Positions 44,701 through 52,959 of a DNA stretch of 64,000 bases are shown one piece after another. The notes beneath the pieces are model-generated. The model did no database searches. It was not told the DNA's origin and was given only the letters and a program-made list of their open reading frames with translations. The translations under genes were made by a program, and so were the position numbers. The first letter of the stretch is position 1, and each line of letters starts with the position of its first letter. Source of the DNA: Dyella_B nitratireducens (lineage in GTDB: Bacteria > Pseudomonadota > Gammaproteobacteria > Xanthomonadales > Rhodanobacteraceae); NCBI RefSeq assembly GCF_049532905.1, contig NZ_CP064032.1:1488001-1552000 (forward strand). Direction: 5' to 3'.

Positions 44701-46253
44701 CACTGTCCCTGGAACAAGGCGGGAACACCGAGGAAATTGAGGAAATTCCACAAGAACGTATCGCCCAGCACGGGCCGGCCGCGAAAATTCATGGAGCTCG
44801 CATCCATGCCGAGCAACGACATCAGATTCTGATCCGGATCGCCGCCTTGCTGCATATGCGGCGCGCCGGCCGAACTGGCGAGCCAGGTGGGCCACAGTTT
44901 GCGTACGAAATCCAGCAAGGCAGGCTCGACGTTGCCTGCCTTATCGCTGTCGGGCCGATAGTGGAACAGCGAGGTGACCGGCAGAACACCGTACGGCGTC
45001 GTGCCGGTGCGAAACGTGGGAGCCGGGCCGCGCGGACGCACGTTGGCGATCACATATTCGCGTGCCTGCTCGATCACCTCGGACGTAAAGACGTCCGCCA
45101 TCATCTGGCCGAGAAAGTAGCACAGCGTCGCCGGCCACAAGGCGCGCAGCATGTCGCTGGCGTTGAGTTCGCCGGTTTCGTCCGCGTATCGAATGTGATC
45201 GAAGGTGGACAAGGGCGTGCCCGTGAGCATGCTGAACGCGGCGGCATCCGCGTTGGGATTGCCGGTCAGTGGAGCTTGCCGCTCCGTGGCGAAGCTGATG
45301 TCGTCATCGGGATCTTTGCGGCTGTACGCGGAGCTCGCATCGGGTGTGTTGTTGGTCGGCGAACCCTGCGGCACAAACGCCAGTCCGTCCGTGTAGTGAT
45401 GGGCGTTGAGCAGATTCGTCCAGGTCTGCGACGGATTCGTGTCGTCGATGCGCAGGCCGTAGACGAAAATCTGATCGAAGCCGGCCGCGCGCTGTTCGCG
45501 CGTCAGCGGAATCTTCAAGGCCATGCCCGCTGCGACGGCCGTGTCGAAATCGACCATCCACTGCAAGCCTTGATCGACCACCGAGCCTGCAGGGAAACCG
45601 GTTCCATTGGGTGTCAGGCTGACGTTGAGCGGCGAGGCGATGGTGCTGCCGCGATAGATGCTCGTTTGGGTGCCTGATACGAGCACGACGGTCCACGCAT
45701 CCGGCAAGGCATCTGCCACGGCCGGCTGTTCCCACGAACTCGCGCGAAGGGTTGGCGTCGGAAATACCGGAGCAGGTACGGGCGTCGAGCCGGCCGGCGT
45801 GGCGGCAACCGGTTGCGCGCTCACATTGGTAGGTGTTGTTTGCAGCGCGATCCATGCGGCACGCTGCGGCTGATACGTCGAGGCCAGCATTCGCCACGGT
45901 GCTTTGGCATCGTCGGGATTGGCGGGTGGATTTCCCGCCTGCCACACGGCGTTCCAATAAGCCTGGCCGTCGGCGAGTTCCTGCGCGGTCAGTGCCGTCT
46001 CGAATGCATCCACGGCGATCTGGTCGGGAAAAATGCGCACCCACAGTTCGGAGCTGCTGCGATCCTGATTCTGTCCATCGACGAACCGTGTCTGGATGTG
46101 GACCGGTAGCAGTAACAGCGGGGTGGCGGCGCTGATCGCACTCGGTGGCCCGACCGCTATCGGCCGACCTGGCTGAATGGGTGTTACCGGACGCACCGGA
46201 TTAACCGGTGGTGTCGGCGAAGCGGGTGTCGGAGGAAGGCCTGGCGTATTCAT
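41754..46253 (-). CDS. Giant protein of unknown function, fourth gene of the operon (P4)
   Basis: A 1499-residue protein. It opens with a Pro-rich tail (NTPGLPPTPASPTPPVNPVR), then LLLLPVHIQTRFVDGQ and ELWVRIFPDQIAVDAFE, helical stretches such as MADVFTSEVIEQAREYVIAN, and segments FLWNFLNFLGVPALFQGQWW and VQRALTLLRGVQEGQSLNALYGYLFEDSL. The C-terminal third is helical and ends with APNAILLALCPTQQENWDDA. There is no signal peptide and no clear membrane helix. The start is the ATG at 46253, which overlaps the upstream stop as ATGA; the frame continues upstream only as a shadow. No known family is recognised. Confidence 0.82.
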   Translation of the reverse strand: MNTPGLPPTPASPTPPVNPVRPVTPIQPGRPIAVGPPSAISAATPLLLLPVHIQTRFVDGQNQDRSSSELWVRIFPDQIAVDAFETALTAQELADGQAYWNAVWQAGNPPANPDDAKAPWRMLASTYQPQRAAWIALQTTPTNVSAQPVAATPAGSTPVPAPVFPTPTLRASSWEQPAVADALPDAWTVVLVSGTQTSIYRGSTIASPLNVSLTPNGTGFPAGSVVDQGLQWMVDFDTAVAAGMALKIPLTREQRAAGFDQIFVYGLRIDDTNPSQTWTNLLNAHHYTDGLAFVPQGSPTNNTPDASSAYSRKDPDDDISFATERQAPLTGNPNADAAAFSMLTGTPLSTFDHIRYADETGELNASDMLRALWPATLCYFLGQMMADVFTSEVIEQAREYVIANVRPRGPAPTFRTGTTPYGVLPVTSLFHYRPDSDKAGNVEPALLDFVRKLWPTWLASSAGAPHMQQGGDPDQNLMSLLGMDASSMNFRGRPVLGDTFLWNFLNFLGVPALFQGQWWEDLQLPARALLDQYGYTSMNPRLIGFGLDENSFPVNFSTVQTAPLSETDPITADANLGGGQKGNYIQWLQTASVSDIQAENYPGTTPTSLLYKILRQSVLMEYANLAGNEEVNAGRLGTVQLHETELVAMQPATTSLTPWQLLARPSIPNPHVSWAEYLLNVNFPIASPYAQLNDFRNSLSRLAALPSAELDRLLTETLDACSHRLDVWATGIANAMFNRLRAGQNNTFGLGCYGWVENVQPEARREPVVGSELQAVQALDGARLKQYPGIGTLPVPVQPLSDNGGYIYAPSATQAAVAAVLRNGYMTHKSTAEESLLSMDFSSERVQRALTLLRGVQEGQSLNALYGYLFEDSLSSLGLQKYIQPFRNAYPVVGSKLTPSSAPAESVAASNVVDGLALRTAWDAGSLPAGGNWGTGLPPPGADQNAVITILQMLDDASSALGDVSMAEAVFQVVRGNPGRGGGLMDAISRGSRPADPDVVDTPAGGIDFTHRVAAILIDSTIAAAWSSVPQHPRAAAEPLLNAWLSTLLPDPSHVRCQVTYKDSGGNPGSLVLALSDLKVGPLDVLALSNAAQTPQRSELENRIIYAAPVPAGAQQLQIVFDTTGLPAGSTGFPDVLYLAQTLRTFIGSCRALAPQDFATQNTDASTAAGTPDLAELQTRAQNLINSLTSDLNALNTATTPDAMRAALYTCSFYNVTGSIPNSTSGADPTLAPQQTSVAGVLQARLTQASKVTIATASIADLLGMFNTIFGNDFLVLPKFAPPDLSDLQTAFQQSASLVSSDAQAPTRWLRQLTYTHEGISRMDMALSAAQALLGGALYPPSLLLGQMPPPAATPDTWLALPIDPSNPPPKGRIAFACLTHGDPTTANAYAGLMVEQWLERIPGSQGASYVAFHFEEPVARAPNAILLALCPTQQENWDDAMLQAVLSETLQLAKIRTVDLASVTTAGQILPALYFALNLQGATISTRFVPIEVPIHAA

Positions 46254-49200
46254 GTGGGCAACATCAGGTCGGCATGAATCAACACGCGGAATGGCATGCG
46301 CAGCAAGATGTAAGCGGTCTGCGCGGCATCCACGCCCCATTTGTTCTTCGCATCGTCGGAGCCCGACGTAATCGCCACGTTGGAAGGATTGGCGTTCGCG
46401 GAAATGAAATCGGGCAACTGCGCGGCGCCCAGCACCAGCGAGAACAGACGCGACGCCCGGCGCCATGGACTGTTTTGCAAGATGTTCGATTCGCTCCAGT
46501 TGGCGGTAGGAAGCGCGACGACAGGCGAACCACCGCCCGCAGCGAATTGCGTCCAGGCAAGGTCGGCCCATTGCGTCACCGGATCATTGTCGGCATTCGG
46601 CTCCAGGCCGAAACGCGGTTCGGACGGCTGTTCCTGGAAAACGAAGAAGAATCCGTCGGGTGACGCGGTGGTGCCGCCGCGGGCGTCCGCGGCGGTGAGG
46701 TTGAAACCGAGGAAGGTCATGTCCGGTGTAAGCGTTCCGCGGAACAACGGATAGCGCTCGTCGGTATCGTCCAGCACGAGCTGACCCTTTGCGTTGCGCT
46801 TGGCCTTGCCGGCGTAGACGATGGCATTCGGGTACCGCTTGAACAGCTCGCTGCGCACCATCAGCACCAGGTTGTTCTGCACGATGTCGGTGCGATTGGG
46901 ATGATCGCCGAGCGGAACGCTCAGCGGCCAGGTGTTGATCGGCGGGATATCCTTCAGTTCCTCGGCCAGTTGCGTGGGATCGGTGGGATCGCTCGGCAGC
47001 GGCACATAAGCACTTACATCCCAGAATTGGCGGAAATAGCTGCCGCGCTGATCGGTGGGATAGCCATTCCAGAGCAGTTGGCGCGACATTTCGTGGTTCA
47101 GGCCCACCATGTACGCTTCGATGAAGCGATGATTGGTTTGCAGCAAGCCGACACTGTTCGGCGGAATCTGGTCGACACCCGGCAGCAGGTACAACTCGGA
47201 AAGATCGCGCAACGGCACGTACATCGGCTGGGGAAATTGCGGCGCCGCCATGATCGGTTCGAGCGGATCCAGCGGCAGCCAGTTCAGCGATTGCGACAGG
47301 GTAATCAGCGATTGCACGCGCCTGGGCACCGTGGTGATCGGATCGATGCGCGTGATGATCGTGCTCGAAAGCGTGGGAATATCCAGCGGTGGCAACGGTG
47401 CCGAGTCCGTGGGCAACGATTGGAAATAGGAAAACAGATCGCCGGTTCCCGTGCGGAATCCTGCTGCTTGTGGTGAATCGGGGCCGCTCGTTGCGCCGGG
47501 CGAAGCGGGCGTGCCTGCCGTCGTAATCTGGAATCCCGGTCGCGGTACCACCGCGTTGACTGCCGCGAGTGTGAAACCGGAGAACTGCAGTGACGTGGCC
47601 GGCGACGGGGTTGGCGTCGGTGTGGGAGTCGGTGTTGGAGTTGGTGTGGGCGTAGGTGTTGGCGTCGGGCTTGACGATGTGCCGGACGCGTTTGCCCACA
47701 TCACGATCGCGCCGATACCGATGATCGCAATCAGCAATCCCAGCCACCATCCCACCGTCAGCGCGGCGATCAGTGCCAACGCCAGCACCAGGATCAACAA
47801 CACGATCAGCAGCCATGTAGGCAATGTCGGTGTGGGCGTTGGTGTTGGTGTCGGTGTGGGAGTCGGAGTGGGAGTCGGAGTGGGCGTTGGTGTAGGCGTA
47901 GGGGTGGGTGCCGGTGTGGGCGACGATGCCTCGCTGGTGACCTGATCGATCGACACCAGGCCACCCGGTGGCGATGGCGGCGGAACGATGGCGATCGCAC
48001 CGCTGCTGACCTTGCTGAGCAAGGCCGGCGCGCCAGGCTGTGCCAGTTTCAAGCGCCACGGCAACCGCGCGATACGCCGGAAAGCACCCGACAGCATGCG
48101 CTCAGGTACGCGGCTCGCGCGAATGGCAGCGGTGATCGTCGTGGGGCTGGCCAGCAAGCGTGAGTGCAAGGGCGCCGTGAAGTGCATGACCGTTTCGGGT
48201 TGCGCGGCGACAAAACGAGCGCGGTAGATCTGCTGCATGGCGGCGCGCGCAAGCTGCGCCTGGATCAGCATTTGGTTCGCCTGCAGAATGCCGGCCACTT
48301 GTTGCCACGCCGACGCCATCAACTGCGTCCGCTCCTGCTGCACGATCTGCGTGCCCATGCCTGCGGCCGTGCGATTGCGTGGGTCCAGGCTCAGATCATT
48401 GACCCAGCCTGCAACCGTCATATCCACGCTTTGCACCGCTGCCTGCCAGCGGCCGTAAATCGGCGGCACGACCGTGGGGTCCGCCGCATTCGGGTGCGCA
48501 GGATCGTCCGTCGAAGGCGCCGTCTGGTTGATCAGTGCCTGCACGTCCGCCTGAAACGCTTGCTTGGCAGGGTTGTTCCACGGCGTCGGCTGCGTGCCGA
48601 CACTTTCAATCGCGCCTTCGAGGCCGAGCGGCGTTCCGGCCGATGCGATGCCCGGATCTGGCTGGCTCACATCCATGGGGCGCGTTCCCACCGTGTCGGG
48701 AAGAACCGTGGGGGTCAACGCGCGCACCAGCGATTCGAAATCGCCGGCATCGCTGGTGCTGAACGTGTAGCTGTAATAGTAGGGAAGGCGTAGCGGCGAT
48801 GGCGTGCGCGATGTCCAAGCCGGATCGGAACTGTTGATGCCACTGACGTTGCCGCCGTTCAAGCCTGCTTGCACGCCGTTGTGGAATGCCGGCACCAGAA
48901 ATGCGGTGTATGAGGTTTCAGGATCGAGCCGGCGCGGACAAACCAGGCGAGAGATCGCGTTGCCCGGCGCGTTTGCGAGCGTGTCGGTCAACGTATCGGT
49001 GCCGGAGACTTGCACATGCGCCCAGTTCCAGGACTCGACCAGATCCTGCAGCGCCGCGATGTTGGCGATGTCGACCGCGGGCAGGGGATTGGGCGCGATG
49101 GAAGGTAGCGAAAATTCGGAATTTTTCAGCACGATCAGTGCGATCCATGGATGCAGGCGATCGCCGTTCGGTGCCGCGGGCGTGAACAGCCATGGGAAAT

Positions 49201-49516
49201 CCGGCGTGTCGAATTCGATGCTGGACAGATAGTTCGGTTCGAAGTTGACGGTGAACGGACGGGGCTCAGTGCGTATCACGTAACGAGGATCGACGCCGAT
49301 GACATCGCCCGGACCATAGATGTCGACATCGACCTCCGGTGCTTCGACCGGATTGGGCGCCGTTCCACCCTGTACTTGAAGTGCAATCTGCACCTTCAGC
49401 GTCGCGCGGTCCGGCAGCGAACCCGCATCGACATTCGCGATGCTCGTGCTGATGCCACGCCGCGCCCAGGCAAGAAACTGATATTGGCCGAGAGAAGGCG
49501 CAGGGCTCGGGCTCAT
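46250..49516 (-). CDS. Giant protein with membrane hairpin between Pro-Thr linkers, third gene of the operon (P3)
   Basis: A 1088-residue protein in four parts. Residues 1-520 form a soluble domain (YQFLAWARRGISTSI, DVDIYGPGDVIGVDPRYVIR, NFEPNYLSSIEFDTPDFPWL). About 525-562 is a Pro-Thr repeat. About 563-609 are two adjacent hydrophobic helices (WLLIVLLILVLALALIAALTV and GWWLGLLIAIIGIGAIVMW). About 615-645 is a second Pro-Thr repeat. A second soluble domain of about 440 residues follows (PMYVPLRDLSELYLLPGVDQ, DTDERYPLFRGTLTPDMTFL). With two closely spaced helices both soluble parts should lie on the same membrane side. No signal peptide is present. Both ends overlap neighbours by four bases (ATGA). 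Confidence 0.82.
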   Translation of the reverse strand: MSPSPAPSLGQYQFLAWARRGISTSIANVDAGSLPDRATLKVQIALQVQGGTAPNPVEAPEVDVDIYGPGDVIGVDPRYVIRTEPRPFTVNFEPNYLSSIEFDTPDFPWLFTPAAPNGDRLHPWIALIVLKNSEFSLPSIAPNPLPAVDIANIAALQDLVESWNWAHVQVSGTDTLTDTLANAPGNAISRLVCPRRLDPETSYTAFLVPAFHNGVQAGLNGGNVSGINSSDPAWTSRTPSPLRLPYYYSYTFSTSDAGDFESLVRALTPTVLPDTVGTRPMDVSQPDPGIASAGTPLGLEGAIESVGTQPTPWNNPAKQAFQADVQALINQTAPSTDDPAHPNAADPTVVPPIYGRWQAAVQSVDMTVAGWVNDLSLDPRNRTAAGMGTQIVQQERTQLMASAWQQVAGILQANQMLIQAQLARAAMQQIYRARFVAAQPETVMHFTAPLHSRLLASPTTITAAIRASRVPERMLSGAFRRIARLPWRLKLAQPGAPALLSKVSSGAIAIVPPPSPPGGLVSIDQVTSEASSPTPAPTPTPTPTPTPTPTPTPTPTPTPTPTPTLPTWLLIVLLILVLALALIAALTVGWWLGLLIAIIGIGAIVMWANASGTSSSPTPTPTPTPTPTPTPTPTPTPSPATSLQFSGFTLAAVNAVVPRPGFQITTAGTPASPGATSGPDSPQAAGFRTGTGDLFSYFQSLPTDSAPLPPLDIPTLSSTIITRIDPITTVPRRVQSLITLSQSLNWLPLDPLEPIMAAPQFPQPMYVPLRDLSELYLLPGVDQIPPNSVGLLQTNHRFIEAYMVGLNHEMSRQLLWNGYPTDQRGSYFRQFWDVSAYVPLPSDPTDPTQLAEELKDIPPINTWPLSVPLGDHPNRTDIVQNNLVLMVRSELFKRYPNAIVYAGKAKRNAKGQLVLDDTDERYPLFRGTLTPDMTFLGFNLTAADARGGTTASPDGFFFVFQEQPSEPRFGLEPNADNDPVTQWADLAWTQFAAGGGSPVVALPTANWSESNILQNSPWRRASRLFSLVLGAAQLPDFISANANPSNVAITSGSDDAKNKWGVDAAQTAYILLRMPFRVLIHADLMLPT
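47605..47680. repeat. Hexamer-type tract coding for the second Pro-Thr linker of P3
   Basis: On the plus strand the tract reads as repeated GGNGTN hexamers; on the coding strand it gives alternating Pro and Thr. It flanks the membrane hairpin on the C-terminal side. Confidence 0.75.
47828..47925. repeat. Hexamer-type tract coding for the first Pro-Thr linker of P3
   Basis: About 16 hexamers (GGTGTG, GGCGTT, GGAGTC and similar on the plus strand) code for Pro-Thr pairs just before the membrane hairpin. Such a tract can gain or lose units in frame. Confidence 0.75.
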
Positions 49517-52500
49517 GCGGCCACCTCGTACAACGGCTGGATTTGCAGGTTGGATGATTCTTCCGGGTGCGCGGTGAGGTAACTGTCGAGCGCCGCCTGT
49601 GCTTGGTAGAACGTCGAGCCCGTGCTGGAAACGATGTCCGTGCGCATGCTCAGATCCATGACACTGGTCACCACGTACGACGCATCCTGCACGCCGATGG
49701 ACGGTTCATTGGCCGCCGCGCTGTATTTGCCCAGTCCAGTGTGCTTGGCTGGCGAATTGAAGCCGGCTCCCTGATTGCACAGGGCCAGGTGGATATGCGC
49801 CGGCATCTGATATACGCCGTTGAATCGCGAAAGGCTTTCCGCTGCATCGACGTAATACTCGTCATAGGTGACGGTGCGAGCGCTGTTGTGTCCGCTAAGC
49901 ACCGTCGAAGAGCCGATGGTGACACCCGCATCGAAAGACTCGAAGCTGGGTTTCGAAAGCTTGTCGGCATCGCTCAGGGTCAGGAACTGCCCGGGGGCGA
50001 AATAGTCGGTAATCGTCTGGATGGTTTCGTTCTGCGCGTTGAGCGACACGCTGCCGATCGAAAACTCCGTTCCGTCGGATGGCGCGGCGTTGCCGTAGCG
50101 GGTAATCGCCAGATCCAGCGGCACGACCGTTTCCTTGACCGTGAGCGTACCCATCGGATGGACCAGCAAGGTCTGGCTGCCGCTTGCAGGTTTGGTCAGC
50201 GTGACCGTAGGCCCGGTGCCGGAGGGGAGGGCGGCGCTCCAGCTCGATGGCGCTTGCAAAGCCTTGAACAGATCGGGCAGCACGGGTTGTTGCGGAATGG
50301 TTGCCTGCGTGCTGCTGCCCCAGGTGAGATCGATCGATGCGCTCACCGTGAAGAACAGCAGGGTAATGGATGCATCGCCATGGAAATGCCATGGCGTAGG
50401 CCCGGAGATCAGGCCGTTGACACTGAGCCCGAGCAAGGTGACGCCTTCGAATGCGACGTCGAACGAGGCAGAGAAATCAAACTCGAACGAGAACGGCGAA
50501 ATGATGACCAGCAGATCGAAGCCGAGATATCCCTGCACGCTGAACCCGGCTGCCTCGGCATAAGCCTGGACATTGGCACCGAACTGGATCGAGTTGGAGG
50601 TGATGGCGAAATAGCTGTTGCAACTGATGCACGGGTTGTTGCCCACGCCGATGCTGACCGACATGCGGTGCATGTTGGCGGGCACGTTGAGTCCGTCGGT
50701 ATTGAAGTGCGGGTTGAACCCGCCCAGGGAAAAAACCATGTTCGGATTCGAGCCCCAGGCCAGGCGGAACGCCAGGTCGCCGGACATCGAATAAATCAGC
50801 AGCGATGAGTCGTACAGCGAGCCGTCGATCGACAAGGTCTCCGCGCCGAAATCGATCACGCCGAGCACGGCGATGTGCAGTTGGAGCAGCGCTTCGTCTT
50901 CGGTGGGAAGGCCGGCATCGATCAAGCCGAGAATCACGATGCGCACCGGATCGGGTACTTCCAGCAGCACACCGACATCGAGCGAGACCAGCGTCGGCGT
51001 GCCCCAGCCAATGGTGAGCATGGGGCCGAACAGATAGCGTCCCTCGGCGACGGGGAAGAAATTGCTGATGTCGCTGATGATCTGTGGTGCGTTGGCGATC
51101 GGGTCCGGCGGCGCCAATACCATGTCGAGCGTGTGCGCACGAAAGCCCGCCTGCAGTGCATCGATCGCCATCGTGCGGTTGATGCCGCCGACGCCGCCGA
51201 CGCCGTCGAGCGTGAAACCGAAGCCGAGCTGGATTGGCGGCAAGTCGAAGGTGATCACCAGAATCAGCGAAAACCCGCTCGATCCATCCGGCATGATGGT
51301 GTCGAGCACGCCGATCACGGTGACCTGCACGATGTCGACCAGCGACACTTGCAGCACGCCGGCGTACTGGCCTTTCTTGGGATCGAACGTGATGTAGCCG
51401 CCGCCTGCAGCCAATCCCATATCCAGTTCAAGGCCAAGGCCATTCGGTGGCTTGAACGCCACCTGCAGATCCAGCGGGCCGAGATTGCCGTGGCCGCTCG
51501 ACGGAAAATCGAAGGTGCCCAGCACGCCGACGCGATCCACGCTGGCTTGCAACGGTCCAAGCGTTACGCCTAGTGCCGCCGACAATTCGAGTGTGAGGTT
51601 GCCGTTGTCGATACCGCCGACGACATACACCGTCGGCAAGGTGACGGGACCCAAGGTGAGATGCAGCGGTAAATCGATCTCCAGCTGCGCACCGCCGGTG
51701 ACGTGCAAACCCGCATCGGGAAGCCAGGTCAGTGCCAGGTCGAAGGTCGCCTGGATCGGCGTTCCGCTGGTGACGCTGGAAAGAAATCCATCCGCGTCAG
51801 ACATGTCGATGACCAGCTTTCCCCCGCTTATCGATGCCGAAACGAGCGGTGCCGCACTGGCGGAACTTCCATTCCAGGTCACCGCGATACCGGCACCGAA
51901 TGCCAGCGAATTCGCCTGCAGCACACTGCCACCGGTCTGGCCGATCAACACGATCGGCGTGCCGGGCGTCGACGGCTGCAGTGCGAACTGCGCTTGCAGT
52001 TGTCCGCTGACGGTGCCCGACGGCGGTGTCACGGACACTTTTGCCGGTGGCGCGACATGCGCGACAAGATCGGCGGCGAAGTTGCCGCTGCCTGTGATCG
52101 TCAACGTCCAGTTGGATGGCGACAGCGTGTTTACCGCGTTGACATTTTGCGCGAGCGACAGCAGCAGTTCCGCTTTTAATCCGGGCGGACTGACGCCCGA
52201 GTCAACCTGTAGCTCCGCCCCGAACAGGTCGAGCGTTATCGGCTGTCCGCCGCCCGCGGGTACGAGGGTGGCAGGCAAGCCGATGTAGCCGGCCAATTCC
52301 TGCAACTGGCCGAACAGAAACTGGCCGTCGAAGGTGGATGAGCCCCAGCCGTAAAGCGTTTGGAAGTACGTATTGGGTGATTGCAGGAACGTGGCAATGC
52401 GGTCGGGGCGCAGGCGGCGAACCTCGTAAGGAGGCTTGGCCGTATTGCCGGTGACGCCCGGTTCCAGGTGACGATCCACCAATCCCGTCATGGCGAGCGT

Positions 52501-52959
52501 ATTGAGCACGCCTGGCGCATACAGTTCGAGTAGAGAGATGCTCGCTGCATCGAACAACGCTGCCGGCAACGCCGATGCAAATGCCGACACGTCGCTTGCG
52601 GCGATGCCTGGAAAGGCACTCGCATTCGCACTCAGCGCCTGCCCGACCTTTTCAAGGTTGTCGAGCAGCGTTCCCAGCTTGGCGATCGTATCGGCGCCGC
52701 TCGTAATAATGGTCGCCGCGTTGCCGCCGCTGATCGCCGTACCCAGTGCCGTGGCGCTTGTCGACAGGTTGGTCGCGCTGGTCGAAACCGCTTGCAGTGC
52801 TGATGCGATAGCGGGTTGCGTGGTAACGCTTGGTGTGAAACGCAAGCCGAGATCTGCGAAAAAATTGTCCACTTGATCGGCGGCAAGCCAGCGTCCCAGC
52901 GGCGTCAACGTATCTGCGATGACTTTGACGAGCGATTCAAGCGTGCCTGCGGCGCTCAT
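49513..52959 (-). CDS. DUF6603-like beta-rich protein, second gene of the operon (P2)
   Basis: A 1148-residue protein. Residues 1-170 are Ala/Ser/Thr-rich helices (STSATNLSTSATALGTAISG). The rest is a long run of amphipathic beta strands: GPVTLPTVYVVGGIDNGNLT, LGLELDMGLAAGGGYITFDP, KKGQYAGVLQVSLVDIVQV, PPIQLGFGFTLDGVGGVGGI, LRFT-like and NPHFNTDGLNVPANMHRMSV. The GGGYITFDP...YAGVLQ and GFGFTLDGVGGVGG segments are what I associate with DUF6603; this is recognition from memory. A CISC pair occurs at about residue 790. No signal peptide is seen. Start and stop overlap both neighbours as ATGA. Confidence 0.8.
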   Translation of the reverse strand: MSAAGTLESLVKVIADTLTPLGRWLAADQVDNFFADLGLRFTPSVTTQPAIASALQAVSTSATNLSTSATALGTAISGGNAATIITSGADTIAKLGTLLDNLEKVGQALSANASAFPGIAASDVSAFASALPAALFDAASISLLELYAPGVLNTLAMTGLVDRHLEPGVTGNTAKPPYEVRRLRPDRIATFLQSPNTYFQTLYGWGSSTFDGQFLFGQLQELAGYIGLPATLVPAGGGQPITLDLFGAELQVDSGVSPPGLKAELLLSLAQNVNAVNTLSPSNWTLTITGSGNFAADLVAHVAPPAKVSVTPPSGTVSGQLQAQFALQPSTPGTPIVLIGQTGGSVLQANSLAFGAGIAVTWNGSSASAAPLVSASISGGKLVIDMSDADGFLSSVTSGTPIQATFDLALTWLPDAGLHVTGGAQLEIDLPLHLTLGPVTLPTVYVVGGIDNGNLTLELSAALGVTLGPLQASVDRVGVLGTFDFPSSGHGNLGPLDLQVAFKPPNGLGLELDMGLAAGGGYITFDPKKGQYAGVLQVSLVDIVQVTVIGVLDTIMPDGSSGFSLILVITFDLPPIQLGFGFTLDGVGGVGGINRTMAIDALQAGFRAHTLDMVLAPPDPIANAPQIISDISNFFPVAEGRYLFGPMLTIGWGTPTLVSLDVGVLLEVPDPVRIVILGLIDAGLPTEDEALLQLHIAVLGVIDFGAETLSIDGSLYDSSLLIYSMSGDLAFRLAWGSNPNMVFSLGGFNPHFNTDGLNVPANMHRMSVSIGVGNNPCISCNSYFAITSNSIQFGANVQAYAEAAGFSVQGYLGFDLLVIISPFSFEFDFSASFDVAFEGVTLLGLSVNGLISGPTPWHFHGDASITLLFFTVSASIDLTWGSSTQATIPQQPVLPDLFKALQAPSSWSAALPSGTGPTVTLTKPASGSQTLLVHPMGTLTVKETVVPLDLAITRYGNAAPSDGTEFSIGSVSLNAQNETIQTITDYFAPGQFLTLSDADKLSKPSFESFDAGVTIGSSTVLSGHNSARTVTYDEYYVDAAESLSRFNGVYQMPAHIHLALCNQGAGFNSPAKHTGLGKYSAAANEPSIGVQDASYVVTSVMDLSMRTDIVSSTGSTFYQAQAALDSYLTAHPEESSNLQIQPLYEVAA

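Noticed and set aside
47605..47935. Regular hexamer tracts as possible CRISPR or origin iterons
   Set aside because: They are in frame inside a gene and code for Pro-Thr linkers; the same linker type occurs in the glucanase.
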